Notes: a model not told the origin generated them from the letters alone. DNA of 36,150 bases from Paludibacteraceae bacterium (GCA_017649635.1 JAGCGM010000269.1:1-36150); one strand, 5' to 3'; positions 1-7,794 are shown, numbered from the stretch's first letter. Program-made: numbers and translations.

Positions 1-661
1 ATTGGGTCGGCAGATGCACCGTCTCGCCCTTCTCCACCAAAGATTCGGACTTGATACGGTAAGCGATCAGGTCACGGATGGATATGATCTTCATGCCATA
101 CTGTTTGGCTCGTTCCATCAGTTGCGGAAGGCGTGCCATGGTACCGTCCTCGTTCATGATCTCGATGAGCGCGGCGCAAGGATGAAGCCCTGCGAGACGA
201 GCCAGATCGACGGCCGCCTCCGTATGTCCCGCGCGACGCAAGACGCCCTTGTCCTGCGCATACAACGGATTCACATGGCCCGGGCGACCGAAGGTTTCAG
301 GAACCGATTTAGGGTCAGCCAGCGCACGGATCGTAGCAGCGCGGTCGGCAGCGGAAACACCCGTCGTGCAACCCTCCAATTTATCCACCGTGATGGTGAA
401 AGGAGTACCCAGCACAGAAGTGTTGTTAAAGACCTGCTTGTCCAATTTCAGTTCGGCGCAACGCGTCAAAGTGATAGGGGCGCAGAGAACGCCACGACCC
501 TCTTTCAGCATGAAATTAATCTTTTCCGGCGTAATCAACTCCGCCGCGGTGATGAAGTCCCCTTCATTCTCCCTATCTTCGTCATCCACCACAATCAGGA
601 ACTTACCCTCCTTGAAATCCTCTATCGCCTCTTCAATATCATTCAACTTATATGTTTCCAT
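1..661 (-). CDS. ribBA: RibBA / 3,4-dihydroxy-2-butanone 4-phosphate synthase domain (partial, 3' end outside window)
   Basis: The minus strand from the ATG at 661 reads open to the window edge, giving about 220 residues. They are the RibB domain, which converts ribulose 5-phosphate to 3,4-dihydroxy-2-butanone 4-phosphate plus formate in riboflavin synthesis. Visible family signatures are the acidic metal/substrate motif [10 protein letters not shown] at residues 26-35, [11 protein letters not shown] at about 143-153 and [14 protein letters not shown] at about 166-179. In Bacteroidales this domain is normally fused to GTP cyclohydrolase II; the reading frame continues past the RibB domain at the edge ([14 protein letters not shown]), which fits a RibBA fusion, but the RibA half is not visible. 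The gene lies 91 bp downstream of the LptF/G permease on the same strand, an arrangement compatible with co-transcription. Identification of RibB is firm; the fusion is inferred from the family. Confidence 0.93.
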   Translation of the reverse strand, partial: METYKLNDIEEAIEDFKEGKFLIVVDDEDRENEGDFITAAELITPEKINFMLKEGRGVLCAPITLTRCAELKLDKQVFNNTSVLGTPFTITVDKLEGCTTGVSAADRAATIRALADPKSVPETFGRPGHVNPLYAQDKGVLRRAGHTEAAVDLARLAGLHPCAALIEIMNEDGTMARLPQLMERAKQYGMKIISIRDLIAYRIKSESLVEKGETVHLPTQ

Positions 662-752
662 TTCAAATATATATATATTCAAATCAATTCAACAGCATAA
701 CAATGCAAAAAAACGCTGACAGCTCCTCCGTCTATCATCCTCTCAAAGGGAA

Positions 753-2225
753 TCAACTCTGCGTCTGGTTGTCGGAGTCCTCCTTAGATTGTTTCCCAAA
801 CTTTTTCATCCACCTTTTCAGGAAGGCCGGCATAGAGATATTGATGGAACGGTCATGCGCCGCCTCGTAGGTCAAGAAGAGACCCAATGGCAAAAGGACA
901 ATCGTACTGAGCCATACGCCCTGCCAAACCATCCACACGCCATCCCTCGCCATCTTATAACCTGTGTTATCGATGACATAATAGAGGATGAAGAGGATGA
1001 TGGAATAGACGGCCGGCAGACCGATACCACCCTTCTTCACGATCGCGCCGAGCGGCGCACCGATCAGGAAAAAGACGATGCAGGCCAAAGACAACGTGAA
1101 CTTCCTATGTCTCTCGATGTCGAAACGGTGGGAGCGTTTCACGTCGGAAAACTTCGCCATGTGCACAAAAGGCATGTCTACCTTCATCCTGTTCGCATTC
1201 CTCACCGCACGCTTGGAGACCTCCAACATCTCGTTCGAGGAGAGTCCCTCCGTCAGTTTGGCGAAGGTATACGATCCATATTCAGGAAGAGAATCGTATC
1301 CTGTGACAGATTTGATGCTCAACATTCCCCTATCGAAATAAGAAGGGATATACAACGCCTTCATCGCGCGGTCCAAACTATCCGCATGGAACATCATGGA
1401 GTCGATGGCGAAGGTCAGTTCCCTCAGATTCTTACCCATGTACTTGTTCGAGATGACAGACTCGTCCATCTGGCTGAAATTAGCGTCGAAGTCGATGAGC
1501 ACCTCCTTGTAAGAGAAGGTCTCACGGCGGTACGGCACACTGCTTGCGCTGGTGTTCTGCTCCTTCAGGTTTTCGAAGGACTCGCCCGAGTAGAGCATGA
1601 GCACCATGCTCAGTTTATCATCGGATGACTTGAGCCGACCCGAATCGGCCGCCATTACCACCGCATTCTCAAAACCCTTCGAGAAGTCATATATCTTGAT
1701 ATCATACAGCAACTTAGTACTGTTGTCCTTTTTCCTTACGTAAAAATTATAACCCTCGATGCCTGAATAGAAAGAACCTTCCGGGATCTCCACCTCGGGC
1801 GACTTGGATTTCATGGAATAGAGTAATGTCCACAGTTTGGTCTGGATGGCGGGAATCGCCAACTCGGAATAGAGGAAGATGCCCACGCTCATAAAGGCCA
1901 TCACGATCAGGAACGGGCGCATGATCCTCGTCAGGGAGATGCCCGCCGCCTTCATGGAGAGCAACTCCAACCGCTCCCCGAATCCACCGAACGTGATTAG
2001 GGAAGAGAGCAGTATGGCCAAAGGCAGGGCCATTGGCACCAGCGATAATGCGGCATAGGAAAAGAATTCGAACAGGACAGAGAAGGCAAGGCCCTTGCCC
2101 ACCATTTCATCCACATAACGGAAAAGGAACTCCATCAGCACGACAAACAAGCACACGAAGAACGTCGCTCCAAACGTGCCGAAGAACTCCGATAACAAAA
2201 ACGAATTAAGTCTTTTTAAACGCAT
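753..2225 (-). CDS. LptF/LptG (YjgP/YjgQ) family permease
   Basis: This 490-residue protein has the layout of the inner-membrane permease subunits of the LPS export ABC transporter LptBFG. A first hydrophobic helix lies near residues 15-40, and two more lie at about 55-85 and 100-125. A long periplasmic domain of about 250 residues follows, then three C-terminal helices from about 385 to 470. The segment FGERLELLSMKAAGISLTRIMRP matches the cytoplasmic coupling region of YjgP/YjgQ proteins. LptF and LptG cannot be separated with confidence by eye, so no symbol is given. The open frame begins with GTG-ATG, and I chose the ATG at 2225. A TAnnTTTG-type -7 box (TAACTTTG on the minus strand) lies at 2248-2255, giving a leader of about 15-20 nt. 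Role: moving lipopolysaccharide from the inner membrane toward the periplasmic bridge. Confidence 0.88.
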   Translation of the reverse strand: MRLKRLNSFLLSEFFGTFGATFFVCLFVVLMEFLFRYVDEMVGKGLAFSVLFEFFSYAALSLVPMALPLAILLSSLITFGGFGERLELLSMKAAGISLTRIMRPFLIVMAFMSVGIFLYSELAIPAIQTKLWTLLYSMKSKSPEVEIPEGSFYSGIEGYNFYVRKKDNSTKLLYDIKIYDFSKGFENAVVMAADSGRLKSSDDKLSMVLMLYSGESFENLKEQNTSASSVPYRRETFSYKEVLIDFDANFSQMDESVISNKYMGKNLRELTFAIDSMMFHADSLDRAMKALYIPSYFDRGMLSIKSVTGYDSLPEYGSYTFAKLTEGLSSNEMLEVSKRAVRNANRMKVDMPFVHMAKFSDVKRSHRFDIERHRKFTLSLACIVFFLIGAPLGAIVKKGGIGLPAVYSIILFILYYVIDNTGYKMARDGVWMVWQGVWLSTIVLLPLGLFLTYEAAHDRSINISMPAFLKRWMKKFGKQSKEDSDNQTQS

Positions 2226-2247
2226 CACCTTCTCTTCTATTCGAGCA

Positions 2248-2255
2248 CAAAGTTA
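2248..2255 (-). promoter_or_regulatory. Predicted -7 box for the LptF/G permease
   Basis: Read on the minus strand the sequence is TAACTTTG, an exact match to the Bacteroidota TAnnTTTG consensus, about 23 bp upstream of the ATG at 2225. It sits in the 39-bp gap after the START-like gene, so the permease may be transcribed both from here and from upstream. I see no clear -33 TTTG. Confidence 0.45.
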
Positions 2256-2264
2256 GCAAAAAAA

Positions 2265-2651
2265 TCAAGCCCCCAATGCCTTTTTTAAAGAGGCGATCTG
2301 ATTATTCCACAAATCGATGGACTCCTCCTTCTCTCCCTCCTCACAGAAGTCCGTCACGACAAGGATCACATCCATCGTCAACTCATCGCACAAAATCTTC
2401 AGTTCGAAATAGCCCTTCGGATTCTCATCATCCAACCAATGATAACGTATATAGAAACCACTCCTGTAGTGCAGTACCTCCGCCTTCTGCGCCTCGGACT
2501 TCCCCCACACGAAATTCAGCACTCCATCCTCCTTGTAAACCTTGTCGGCAAACCAACAAGACAAACCGGAAGGCGTACTGAGACTATTCCACAACCCCTC
2601 AGGCGAGACATGCCCGAACGAATACTCCAAAAGAAATTTCACTTTACTCAT
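2265..2651 (-). CDS. START-like domain protein
   Basis: This 128-residue protein resembles the small START-like/SRPBCC proteins conserved in Bacteroidota (about 125-130 residues), in which a helix-grip fold forms a hydrophobic pocket. Supporting features are the N-terminal strand MSKVKFLLEYSF, the segment VSPEGLWNSLSTPSGLSCWFADKV (typical of the AHSA1/START region where a helix and Trp follow the first strand), and a C-terminal amphipathic helix ending IASLKKALGA. No signal peptide or membrane segment is seen, so it is probably cytosolic. Ligand and role are unknown. The family assignment is from memory of the sequence pattern. The ATG at 2651 is the only good start. It lies upstream of the LptF/G permease on the same strand with a 39-bp gap. 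Confidence 0.75.
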   Translation of the reverse strand: MSKVKFLLEYSFGHVSPEGLWNSLSTPSGLSCWFADKVYKEDGVLNFVWGKSEAQKAEVLHYRSGFYIRYHWLDDENPKGYFELKILCDELTMDVILVVTDFCEEGEKEESIDLWNNQIASLKKALGA

Positions 2652-2802
2652 ACACGATTACACTTGCATTACACATTTCTCCCGCAATATATGCGTTTTT
2701 ATTCTATATTCAAACAAGGCGCATTCTAAAAATTTCCGTTTTAACATATCTACGCCTGATGATGGTTCAAAAACCATCGGAATCAACATAATGGTTTTCC
2801 CC

Positions 2803-3969
2803 CTAAAACAGTTGGTACGCTGAGTTCTCCTCCCGCACAACCGCCAAGCATTCCATCTCAATCAACCAAGCGGGACGACAGACGGGCGCCAGCACTATCA
2901 CCTTCGGAATCATCGGGAAACGGCCCTCGAACATCCTTTCAACTGTCTCATAATCAGCCATATCCCTTAGGTAGACGAACATTTGGGCAACATCGTCGAA
3001 CGAGGCGTTGCCCTCCCTCAGAAGCATCTCCACATTCTCCCACATACGCTCCGTCTGCTTGCGCACGTCACCCACATGGACCACCTGGCCTTTGTTATCG
3101 ATGCTGGCAGTGCCTGAAATGTAGAGGTGGGAACGGTCTCCGTACTTCACCTTGACCCCTCGTTCGAAGGTGACCCCATACTCGGACGTGGGGTTCAGAT
3201 GGGTGCGGGCATACAGGTATTGCTGCTGCCCCGGCTTCAACTCCGCCACCGCATATGCATCCATCCGCACCAAAGCTTTCGGATCCGCGCTCCGTCCCTC
3301 GATACCGGTGCTGGCGATGTAATGGGTATGCTCGTTCAGGCCTATGCCTAAGAAGTTCTCTCGACGACCGGTCACCACCCCGGCATAGTTCACGTCCACG
3401 TTCTGGACGAAGAACCACGTACGCACGCAATGGTTCGGCAGGTCGCATCCCTCACGCCTCAACGAGGACTCGTATCCCTCCAACAACGCAGTGGTCTGGT
3501 GGGCGGAATCCGCCTCCGGACAGGTTCCATTGACCGTCCAATAATGGGTATAATGTGCGGTGTTCACCCTGTACAAATCATCCGAGCAGGTCACTGAAGC
3601 CCCCGAGACGGAATAGACCCATGCGGCCAACTTCGTACCGTCCAAAGGGGGTTGCTGAATCATGGAAACGGGGCAGACAACGCCCAAGGACTTCCATCGG
3701 TGCGTCACCTCAGCCTCCTGATTGGCGGCATCGCTCAGGAAAAAACGGACGAATACCGCCGTCCCATTCCCTGCTTTTTGCTTCAGAAGATAGTCCAACA
3801 AGGCGAAAAGAGAACCTATCTGCTCCTCGAACGAGAGGTCCTTCCGCACAATACGCAACATGGCGAACGACTCGTCCGCACCCGGCACATGTTCGAACCG
3901 GGCACAATCCATACGGACATTCTCCATGCCGGCAATCACCTTATCAGTCTCAAACTTAGTATATTCCAT
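2803..3969 (-). CDS. RidA/YjgF-superfamily (chorismatase-like two-domain) protein
   Basis: The open frame extends to 4104, but the ATG at 3969 (MEYTKFETDKVIAG) is the better start. It lies 2 bp past the ruvC stop, whereas the longer version would overlap ruvC by 44 codons with low-complexity charged sequence. The resulting 388-residue protein has a C-terminal RidA/YjgF-like domain from about residue 270, with motif HLYISGTASIDNKGQVVHVGDVRKQTERMWENVEMLL, the usual pattern of that fold. The N-terminal half (FVRFFLSDAANQ, GAWVYS-type segments) looks like the degenerate first domain of FkbO/Hyg5-type chorismatases or long YjgF proteins. Ordinary RidA is about 128 residues and hydrolyses reactive imines; whether this long form does the same is unknown. 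It is tightly coupled to ruvC and DUF4286, which suggests co-expression rather than a shared pathway. Confidence 0.72.
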   Translation of the reverse strand: MEYTKFETDKVIAGMENVRMDCARFEHVPGADESFAMLRIVRKDLSFEEQIGSLFALLDYLLKQKAGNGTAVFVRFFLSDAANQEAEVTHRWKSLGVVCPVSMIQQPPLDGTKLAAWVYSVSGASVTCSDDLYRVNTAHYTHYWTVNGTCPEADSAHQTTALLEGYESSLRREGCDLPNHCVRTWFFVQNVDVNYAGVVTGRRENFLGIGLNEHTHYIASTGIEGRSADPKALVRMDAYAVAELKPGQQQYLYARTHLNPTSEYGVTFERGVKVKYGDRSHLYISGTASIDNKGQVVHVGDVRKQTERMWENVEMLLREGNASFDDVAQMFVYLRDMADYETVERMFEGRFPMIPKVIVLAPVCRPAWLIEMECLAVVREENSAYQLF

Positions 3970-3971
3970 GA

Positions 3972-4586
3972 CTACTCTTTTTCCCCTTTTTTCTCCAAAA
4001 ACTCCTTCCAACCACTCACCCGCTTCTCGTTCTTCGCGGCGAAGTCCTTCCAACTGTTGAAGTGCTTTTCCGGAACGGCGCGGTTGATTTGATAGAAATG
4101 GCACAACGCCACACCCAGCGCATCGGAAGCGTCCAAATGCTTCTCCATCGACTCGGCCGGGATGTTCAATTGGCGCTGTAGCATGGAGGCCACCTGCTCC
4201 TTCGACGCGGCGCCATTGCCCGTGATGGACATCTTGATCTTCAGCGGGGCATACTCCGCAATGGGAAGGTCACGCTGCAAAGCGGCTGCGATCGCCACAC
4301 CCTGCGCCCTGCCCAACTTCAGCATGGACTGCACGTTCTTGCCGAAGAACTGCGACTCGATGGCGAACTCGTCCGGCAAATAGGTCTCCACCAACTCGAT
4401 CACCTTATCGTAGACCGCCTTCAGCTTCATGTAGGTGTCGCCCACCTTACGGATGTCCAAGACACCCATCTGTACGAACTCCGCCTTGTTCCCCACAGTG
4501 CGGATCACACCATATCCCATGAGGTTGGTACCTGGGTCAATCCCCAAAATGATCCGTTCCACCGTAGTATTCTTCGCAGGACTCAT
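3972..4586 (-). CDS. ruvC: Holliday junction endonuclease RuvC
   Basis: RuvC resolves Holliday junctions together with RuvAB during recombinational repair. The RNase H-like fold is evident from ILGIDPGTNLMGYG, which carries the first catalytic Asp, FAIESQFFGKN with the catalytic Glu, and HLDASDALGVALCH with the last acidic pair. The segment YAPLKIKMSITGNGAASKEQV is the typical RuvC DNA-binding region. Length (204 residues from the chosen start) is slightly above the E. coli protein (173). I prefer the ATG at 4586 because it overlaps the DUF4286 stop as ATGA; an ATG three codons earlier, at 4595, is equally open. The C-terminal tail (about 45 residues, Lys/Glu-rich) is an extension often seen in Bacteroidales. 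The RidA-like gene begins 2 bp downstream. Confidence 0.95.
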   Translation of the reverse strand: MSPAKNTTVERIILGIDPGTNLMGYGVIRTVGNKAEFVQMGVLDIRKVGDTYMKLKAVYDKVIELVETYLPDEFAIESQFFGKNVQSMLKLGRAQGVAIAAALQRDLPIAEYAPLKIKMSITGNGAASKEQVASMLQRQLNIPAESMEKHLDASDALGVALCHFYQINRAVPEKHFNSWKDFAAKNEKRVSGWKEFLEKKGEKE

Positions 4587-4888
4587 ATCGCACATGACTT
4601 CAGATAGGTGGAAAAATGGAGCACTGACTCGCCGAACCTGCGGAAGAGCATCTGCTCCAACTCCGCCAAGTGCTGATTTTTAAACTTAGACATATCGGCG
4701 ACCGACTCCGCATCGAACTGCAAGGAGTAGGTGATGCCCTCCTCCTCGCTCACCAAAACCTTGTACAACCGGGGAGCACCCAGTAGGCCAATCTTCTGCA
4801 CAGCAGGCACATAGACCGCCTTCATCCACGCCAAAAAATCATTTTCCGACGCTTTAGCCACCAAATATGTAGTATTAAACACGAGCAT
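4583..4888 (-). CDS. DUF4286 family protein
   Basis: This 101-residue cytosolic protein fits the DUF4286 family, which in Bacteroidota commonly sits directly before ruvC. The pattern MLVFNTTYLVAKASENDFLAWMK...VYVP, followed by a Leu/Gly-Ala-Pro-Arg-Leu segment and a YSLQF strand, is that of a small dimeric ferredoxin-like fold. No catalytic residues can be pointed to and the function is unknown. Its stop overlaps the preferred ruvC start by 4 bp, so the two are probably translationally coupled. The minus-strand -7 box at 4893-4900 is only about 5 bp from the start codon, so the transcript would be leaderless or nearly so; the next Met is at residue 22, inside the conserved part, so a downstream start is unlikely. 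Confidence 0.8.
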   Translation of the reverse strand: MLVFNTTYLVAKASENDFLAWMKAVYVPAVQKIGLLGAPRLYKVLVSEEEGITYSLQFDAESVADMSKFKNQHLAELEQMLFRRFGESVLHFSTYLKSCAI

Positions 4889-4892
4889 AGTG

Positions 4893-4900
4893 CAAAATTA
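4893..4900 (-). promoter_or_regulatory. Predicted -7 box for the DUF4286-ruvC-RidA-like operon
   Basis: The minus strand reads TAATTTTG, an exact TAnnTTTG match. The G is 4 bp before the ATG of DUF4286 (4888), predicting a leaderless or very short leader transcript. It lies back to back with the plus-strand box at 4903-4910. Confidence 0.5.
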
Positions 4901-4902
4901 AC

Positions 4903-4910
4903 TACCTTTG
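4903..4910 (+). promoter_or_regulatory. Predicted -7 box for the kinase-RapZ fusion gene
   Basis: TACCTTTG is an exact match to the Bacteroidota -7 consensus, 20 bp upstream of the ATG at 4930. Only two bases separate it from the divergent minus-strand -7 box, so RNA polymerase can probably occupy one promoter at a time. Confidence 0.6.
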
Positions 4911-4929
4911 TTAAAAATAAAAAGTCAGA

Positions 4930-6360
4930 ATGAAAGAATTAATCGCACTTTTCGAGAAAGCAACGGGAGAGACCCCCCTCTGCGAAAAAATAAAGGGGGA
5001 AGGGTCCAACCGAAAATATTATAGGCTGAAATCCGCCCACCACTCCCTCATCGGCGTGGAAGGCACCAACGAGGAGGAGGACAAAGCCTTCATCCACCTA
5101 GCGAAACACTTCACGGAGAAGGGCCTCAACACGCCAAAGCTCATCCTCGCCTCCGACGACAACCGTTTCTACCTGCAGGAGGACTTGGGCGACGACTCCC
5201 TCTTCAGCCTCATCCAAGGGGGCATCAAGAGCGGAAATTTCAGCGAAAAGGAAGAGTCTCTCATCCTCAAAACGATAGCCCTCCTACCCGACCTGCAGTT
5301 CAAGGGGGCGCAAGGACTGGACTTCTCCATCTGCTTCCCCATCCCCGAAATGGACCGTCGCTCCATCCTATGGGACCTCAACTACTTCAAGTATGATTTC
5401 CTGAAACTCACCGGGATAGAGTTCTCTGAGCCCAAACTGGAGGAGGATTTCGAGAAACTGTGCGACGCGATCCTAGCTGAACCGAGCGAGACATTCCTCT
5501 ACAGGGATTTCCAGTCGCGCAACATCATGATTAAGGACGGCGCACCCTACTTTATTGATTTTCAAGGCGGAAGAAAAGGTCCGATATACTACGACGTGGC
5601 CTCCTTCGCTTGGCAGGCGAAAGCTAACTTCCCAGAGTCTCTGCGGGAGAAGATCGTGGAGACCTACATCCAATCGGCCAGCCGCTACACTCCTATCGAC
5701 GGAGCGAAATTCAGGGAGCGGCTCTCCGTCTTCGTGCTCTTCCGCACCATCCAAGTGTTAGGCGCCTACGGGTTCCGCGGGCTCTACGAGCGCAAGCCGC
5801 ACTTCATCGAGAGCATTCCATTCGCCCTCAACAACCTAAAAGGCCTGCTCCAACAACATGCCTACCCGGACTTCCCGTACCTCGTCCAGACCTTGCGGCA
5901 ACTGACCGAACTGCCACAGTTCCAAAACAAGCCATTGCCGGATAATAAATCACTGAAAGTCAAAGTGTTCAGTTTTTCCTATAAGAAAGGGATACCTACG
6001 GACGACTCCGGCAACGGGGGTGGCTACGTGTTCGATTGCCGGGGAGTACATAACCCGGGCAAGTACGATCAGTACAAACCGCTGAACGGGCTGGACAAGC
6101 CCGTGATCGACTTCCTCGAATCCAACGATGAGATCAAGAACTTCCTGGAGCATATCTATGCCTTGGCGGATGCGCACGTCCTCCGCTACATGGAGCGAGG
6201 CTTCACCTCCCTGATGTTCTCCTGCGGATGCACGGGCGGCAGGCACCGGTCGGTCTACTCCGCACAACATTTGGCGGAACACATCTCCCGCAAATTCGGC
6301 GTGGAGGTACAACTGGAGCACATCGAGCAAGGAATCAGCCAAACATTCCCCGCCCGATAA
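4930..6360 (+). CDS. Aminoglycoside-phosphotransferase-like (AmgK-type) kinase fused to RapZ C-terminal domain
   Basis: This is a 476-residue two-domain protein. Residues 1 to about 330 form an APH/choline-kinase-like fold related to AmgK, the N-acetylmuramate/N-acetylglucosamine anomeric kinase of cell-wall recycling. The catalytic loop is YRDFQSRN (Asp193, Asn198) and the metal-binding Asp210 lies in FIDFQGG. Residues about 345-476 match the C-terminal domain of RapZ: VFDCRGVHNPG, LNGLDKPVIDFLE and CGCTGGRHRSVY (432-443). In Escherichia coli that domain senses glucosamine-6-phosphate and binds the sRNA GlmZ. The P-loop N-terminal domain of RapZ is absent and replaced by the kinase. I infer an amino-sugar kinase controlled by, or coupled to, an amino-sugar-phosphate sensor; the substrate is not proven by sequence. 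No signal peptide is seen, so it is cytosolic. It has its own promoter at 4903. Confidence 0.85.
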   Translation: MKELIALFEKATGETPLCEKIKGEGSNRKYYRLKSAHHSLIGVEGTNEEEDKAFIHLAKHFTEKGLNTPKLILASDDNRFYLQEDLGDDSLFSLIQGGIKSGNFSEKEESLILKTIALLPDLQFKGAQGLDFSICFPIPEMDRRSILWDLNYFKYDFLKLTGIEFSEPKLEEDFEKLCDAILAEPSETFLYRDFQSRNIMIKDGAPYFIDFQGGRKGPIYYDVASFAWQAKANFPESLREKIVETYIQSASRYTPIDGAKFRERLSVFVLFRTIQVLGAYGFRGLYERKPHFIESIPFALNNLKGLLQQHAYPDFPYLVQTLRQLTELPQFQNKPLPDNKSLKVKVFSFSYKKGIPTDDSGNGGGYVFDCRGVHNPGKYDQYKPLNGLDKPVIDFLESNDEIKNFLEHIYALADAHVLRYMERGFTSLMFSCGCTGGRHRSVYSAQHLAEHISRKFGVEVQLEHIEQGISQTFPAR

Positions 6361-6383
6361 GAGATGCGACCACAAAACAAGTT

Positions 6384-6416
6384 GACGGCATGAATACTTT
6401 TTTGTATGTTTGCCGT
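6384..6416. promoter_or_regulatory. Imperfect palindrome overlapping the promoter of the alcohol dehydrogenase gene
   Basis: Outer arms ACGGCA (6385-6390) and TGCCGT (6411-6416) pair perfectly. Inner arms ATAC (6394-6397) and GTAT (6404-6407) also pair, around a T-rich centre, with three unpaired or wobble positions between. The right arm covers the -7 box TATGTTTG (6405-6412). This is the geometry of an operator, though a transcription factor has not been identified. Confidence 0.4.
6405..6412 (+). promoter_or_regulatory. Predicted -7 box for the alcohol dehydrogenase gene
   Basis: TATGTTTG matches TAnnTTTG exactly and lies 32 bp upstream of the ATG at 6444, giving a leader of about 26 nt. 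Confidence 0.55.
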
Positions 6417-6443
6417 AGTATAAATGTTCAACATTAAAACAGT

Positions 6444-7598
6444 ATGGATAACTTTTCTTTTCAATGCATTACGAAGTACTGCTTCGGGAAGGACCAGCGC
6501 AAAACGGTTGGTTCTCGTATCAAATCATTTGCCAGCAAGGTTTTACTTGTCTATGGCGGCGGAAGCATCAAGCGCAACGGTGTATATGATGATGTGACGA
6601 AATCACTGAAAGAAGAGGGGATCTCCTTCGTGGAGCTCTCCGGCATACAGGCCAACCCCACCTACGAGAAGGTACTGGAAGGCATTGAGATAGCCAAGAA
6701 GGAGCAGGTTCAGCTCATCCTGGCCGTCGGCGGAGGTAGCGTCATCGACACCTCCAAGGCGATCGCCATGGGCTACTACGAGGCGGACGTGTGGTCCTTC
6801 TACGAGCGTGGCGGAGAGGTCAGCAATGCCCTTCCGGTCGCCACCGTGCTCACCATCCCGGCTGCGGGTAGCGAGGTGAGCCCAGACACGGTGATCTCCT
6901 ACAAGGGCAGGAAACTGGGCTACAGCAGCCAGAAGATCCGTCCCGTGGTGAGCGTCGTTGACCCGGTCATCTTCTTCACCCTGCCTAAGAACCAAATCGC
7001 ATACGGTGTCTGCGACATGATGAGCCACATCTTCGAACGCTACTTCACGCAGACCACCCACACGGAGCTGATCGACTCGCTCTGCGAAGCGACGCTCAAG
7101 ACTATCATGCGCAACGCTTACCTCCTGATAAAGAATCCGCAAGACTACGAGGCATGGTCGGAGGTCTCCCTCGCCGGCTCCGTCGCCCACAACGGATTCC
7201 TCGGTTGCGGACGTATCCAAGACTGGGGCTGCCACGACATGGAGCACGAACTGAGCGCGCAGGACTGCAAGGTTCCTCACGGCGCAGGCTTGGCCGTCCT
7301 CACACCTAACTGGATGAGGCACGTCTACAAGGAGAACCCGAAGATGTTCTACCAGTTCGCCGTCAACGTGATGGGCATCAAGGCGGACCGTGACGAGGAG
7401 AAGACGATCCTCCGAGGCATTGACAAACTCCGCGCTTTCTTCACCGCCATCGGACTGCCTGCCACACTCACCGAACTGGGCTTGGGCACTAACGTGTTGG
7501 AGGAGATGGCGGGGAAATGTGTCGGCAACGGTCACGTCGGCAACTTCAAACCTTTGTTCAAGGAGGATGTGCTGGAGATTTACAGGAAAAGCCTTTGA
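6444..7598 (+). CDS. Iron-containing (group III) alcohol dehydrogenase, YqhD/BDH-like
   Basis: The 384-residue length and motifs fit NAD(P)H-dependent, Fe/Zn-dependent alcohol dehydrogenases that reduce short-chain or toxic aldehydes. The nucleotide-binding segment is LAVGGGSVIDTSKAIA (about 93-108). The metal site is expected in VCDMMSHIFERYFT, the following HDMEHELSA and PHGAGLAVLTPNWMR, which supply the conserved Asp and His ligands. The N-terminus MDNFSFQCITKYCFGK is typical of the butanol dehydrogenase branch, and the BDH-like length and the GGGS motif suggest NADPH use, which is inferred. The substrate cannot be read from the sequence. Upstream is a good promoter overlapped by a palindrome (6384-6416), so the gene is probably regulated on its own and not as part of the preceding fusion gene. 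Confidence 0.9.
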   Translation: MDNFSFQCITKYCFGKDQRKTVGSRIKSFASKVLLVYGGGSIKRNGVYDDVTKSLKEEGISFVELSGIQANPTYEKVLEGIEIAKKEQVQLILAVGGGSVIDTSKAIAMGYYEADVWSFYERGGEVSNALPVATVLTIPAAGSEVSPDTVISYKGRKLGYSSQKIRPVVSVVDPVIFFTLPKNQIAYGVCDMMSHIFERYFTQTTHTELIDSLCEATLKTIMRNAYLLIKNPQDYEAWSEVSLAGSVAHNGFLGCGRIQDWGCHDMEHELSAQDCKVPHGAGLAVLTPNWMRHVYKENPKMFYQFAVNVMGIKADRDEEKTILRGIDKLRAFFTAIGLPATLTELGLGTNVLEEMAGKCVGNGHVGNFKPLFKEDVLEIYRKSL

Positions 7599-7794
7599 GA
7601 ATTATGAAACGTCAGTTCGACGTAGTCAATTTTAAATTATGAATTTTGAATTATAGTTCGACGTAGTCAATTAAGGGGAGGGATGTGCGACTCTGCGTAA
7701 TGCTCGTAAACACCAGCCCTGAAAGGGCGCAACATATATAGCCCAGGGCAACGCCCTAGGAGAATTATGAAACGTTAGTTCGACGTAGTCAATT
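7597..7794. repeat. Dispersed intergenic repeat, copy 1 (with three 18-bp direct repeats)
   Basis: The 18-bp unit AGTTCGACGTAGTCAATT occurs at 7614-7631, 7655-7672 and 7777-7794. The first and third share a longer unit of about 40 bp beginning GAGAATTATGAAACGT. Between them lie two small hairpins: GCCCT-gaa-AGGGC at 7716-7728, and CCCAGGGC with GCCCTAGG at 7742-7760 around a 3-nt loop. On the minus strand the hairpin block and its ATATATAG linker closely resemble copy 2 at about 17323-17392. The repeat starts right at the alcohol dehydrogenase stop codon and fills the gap to the YitT gene. No open frame of note. Function unknown. Confidence 0.75.

Noticed and set aside
664..671. TATATTTG on the minus strand just before ribBA
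   Set aside because: The box ends 3 bp before the ATG, so transcription would begin inside the gene; it sits in an AT repeat and is probably chance.
2761..2778. Perfect GATGGTT/AACCATC hairpin after the RidA-like gene
   Set aside because: No T-run follows on either strand, so I do not call it a terminator.
2658..2861. 67-codon minus-strand frame
   Set aside because: Overlaps the end of the RidA-like gene, no family pattern, no promoter.
3970..4104. N-terminal 45-codon extension of the RidA-like frame
   Set aside because: It lies wholly inside ruvC in another frame and is low-complexity Arg/Glu-rich; the ATG at 3969 follows the ruvC stop directly.
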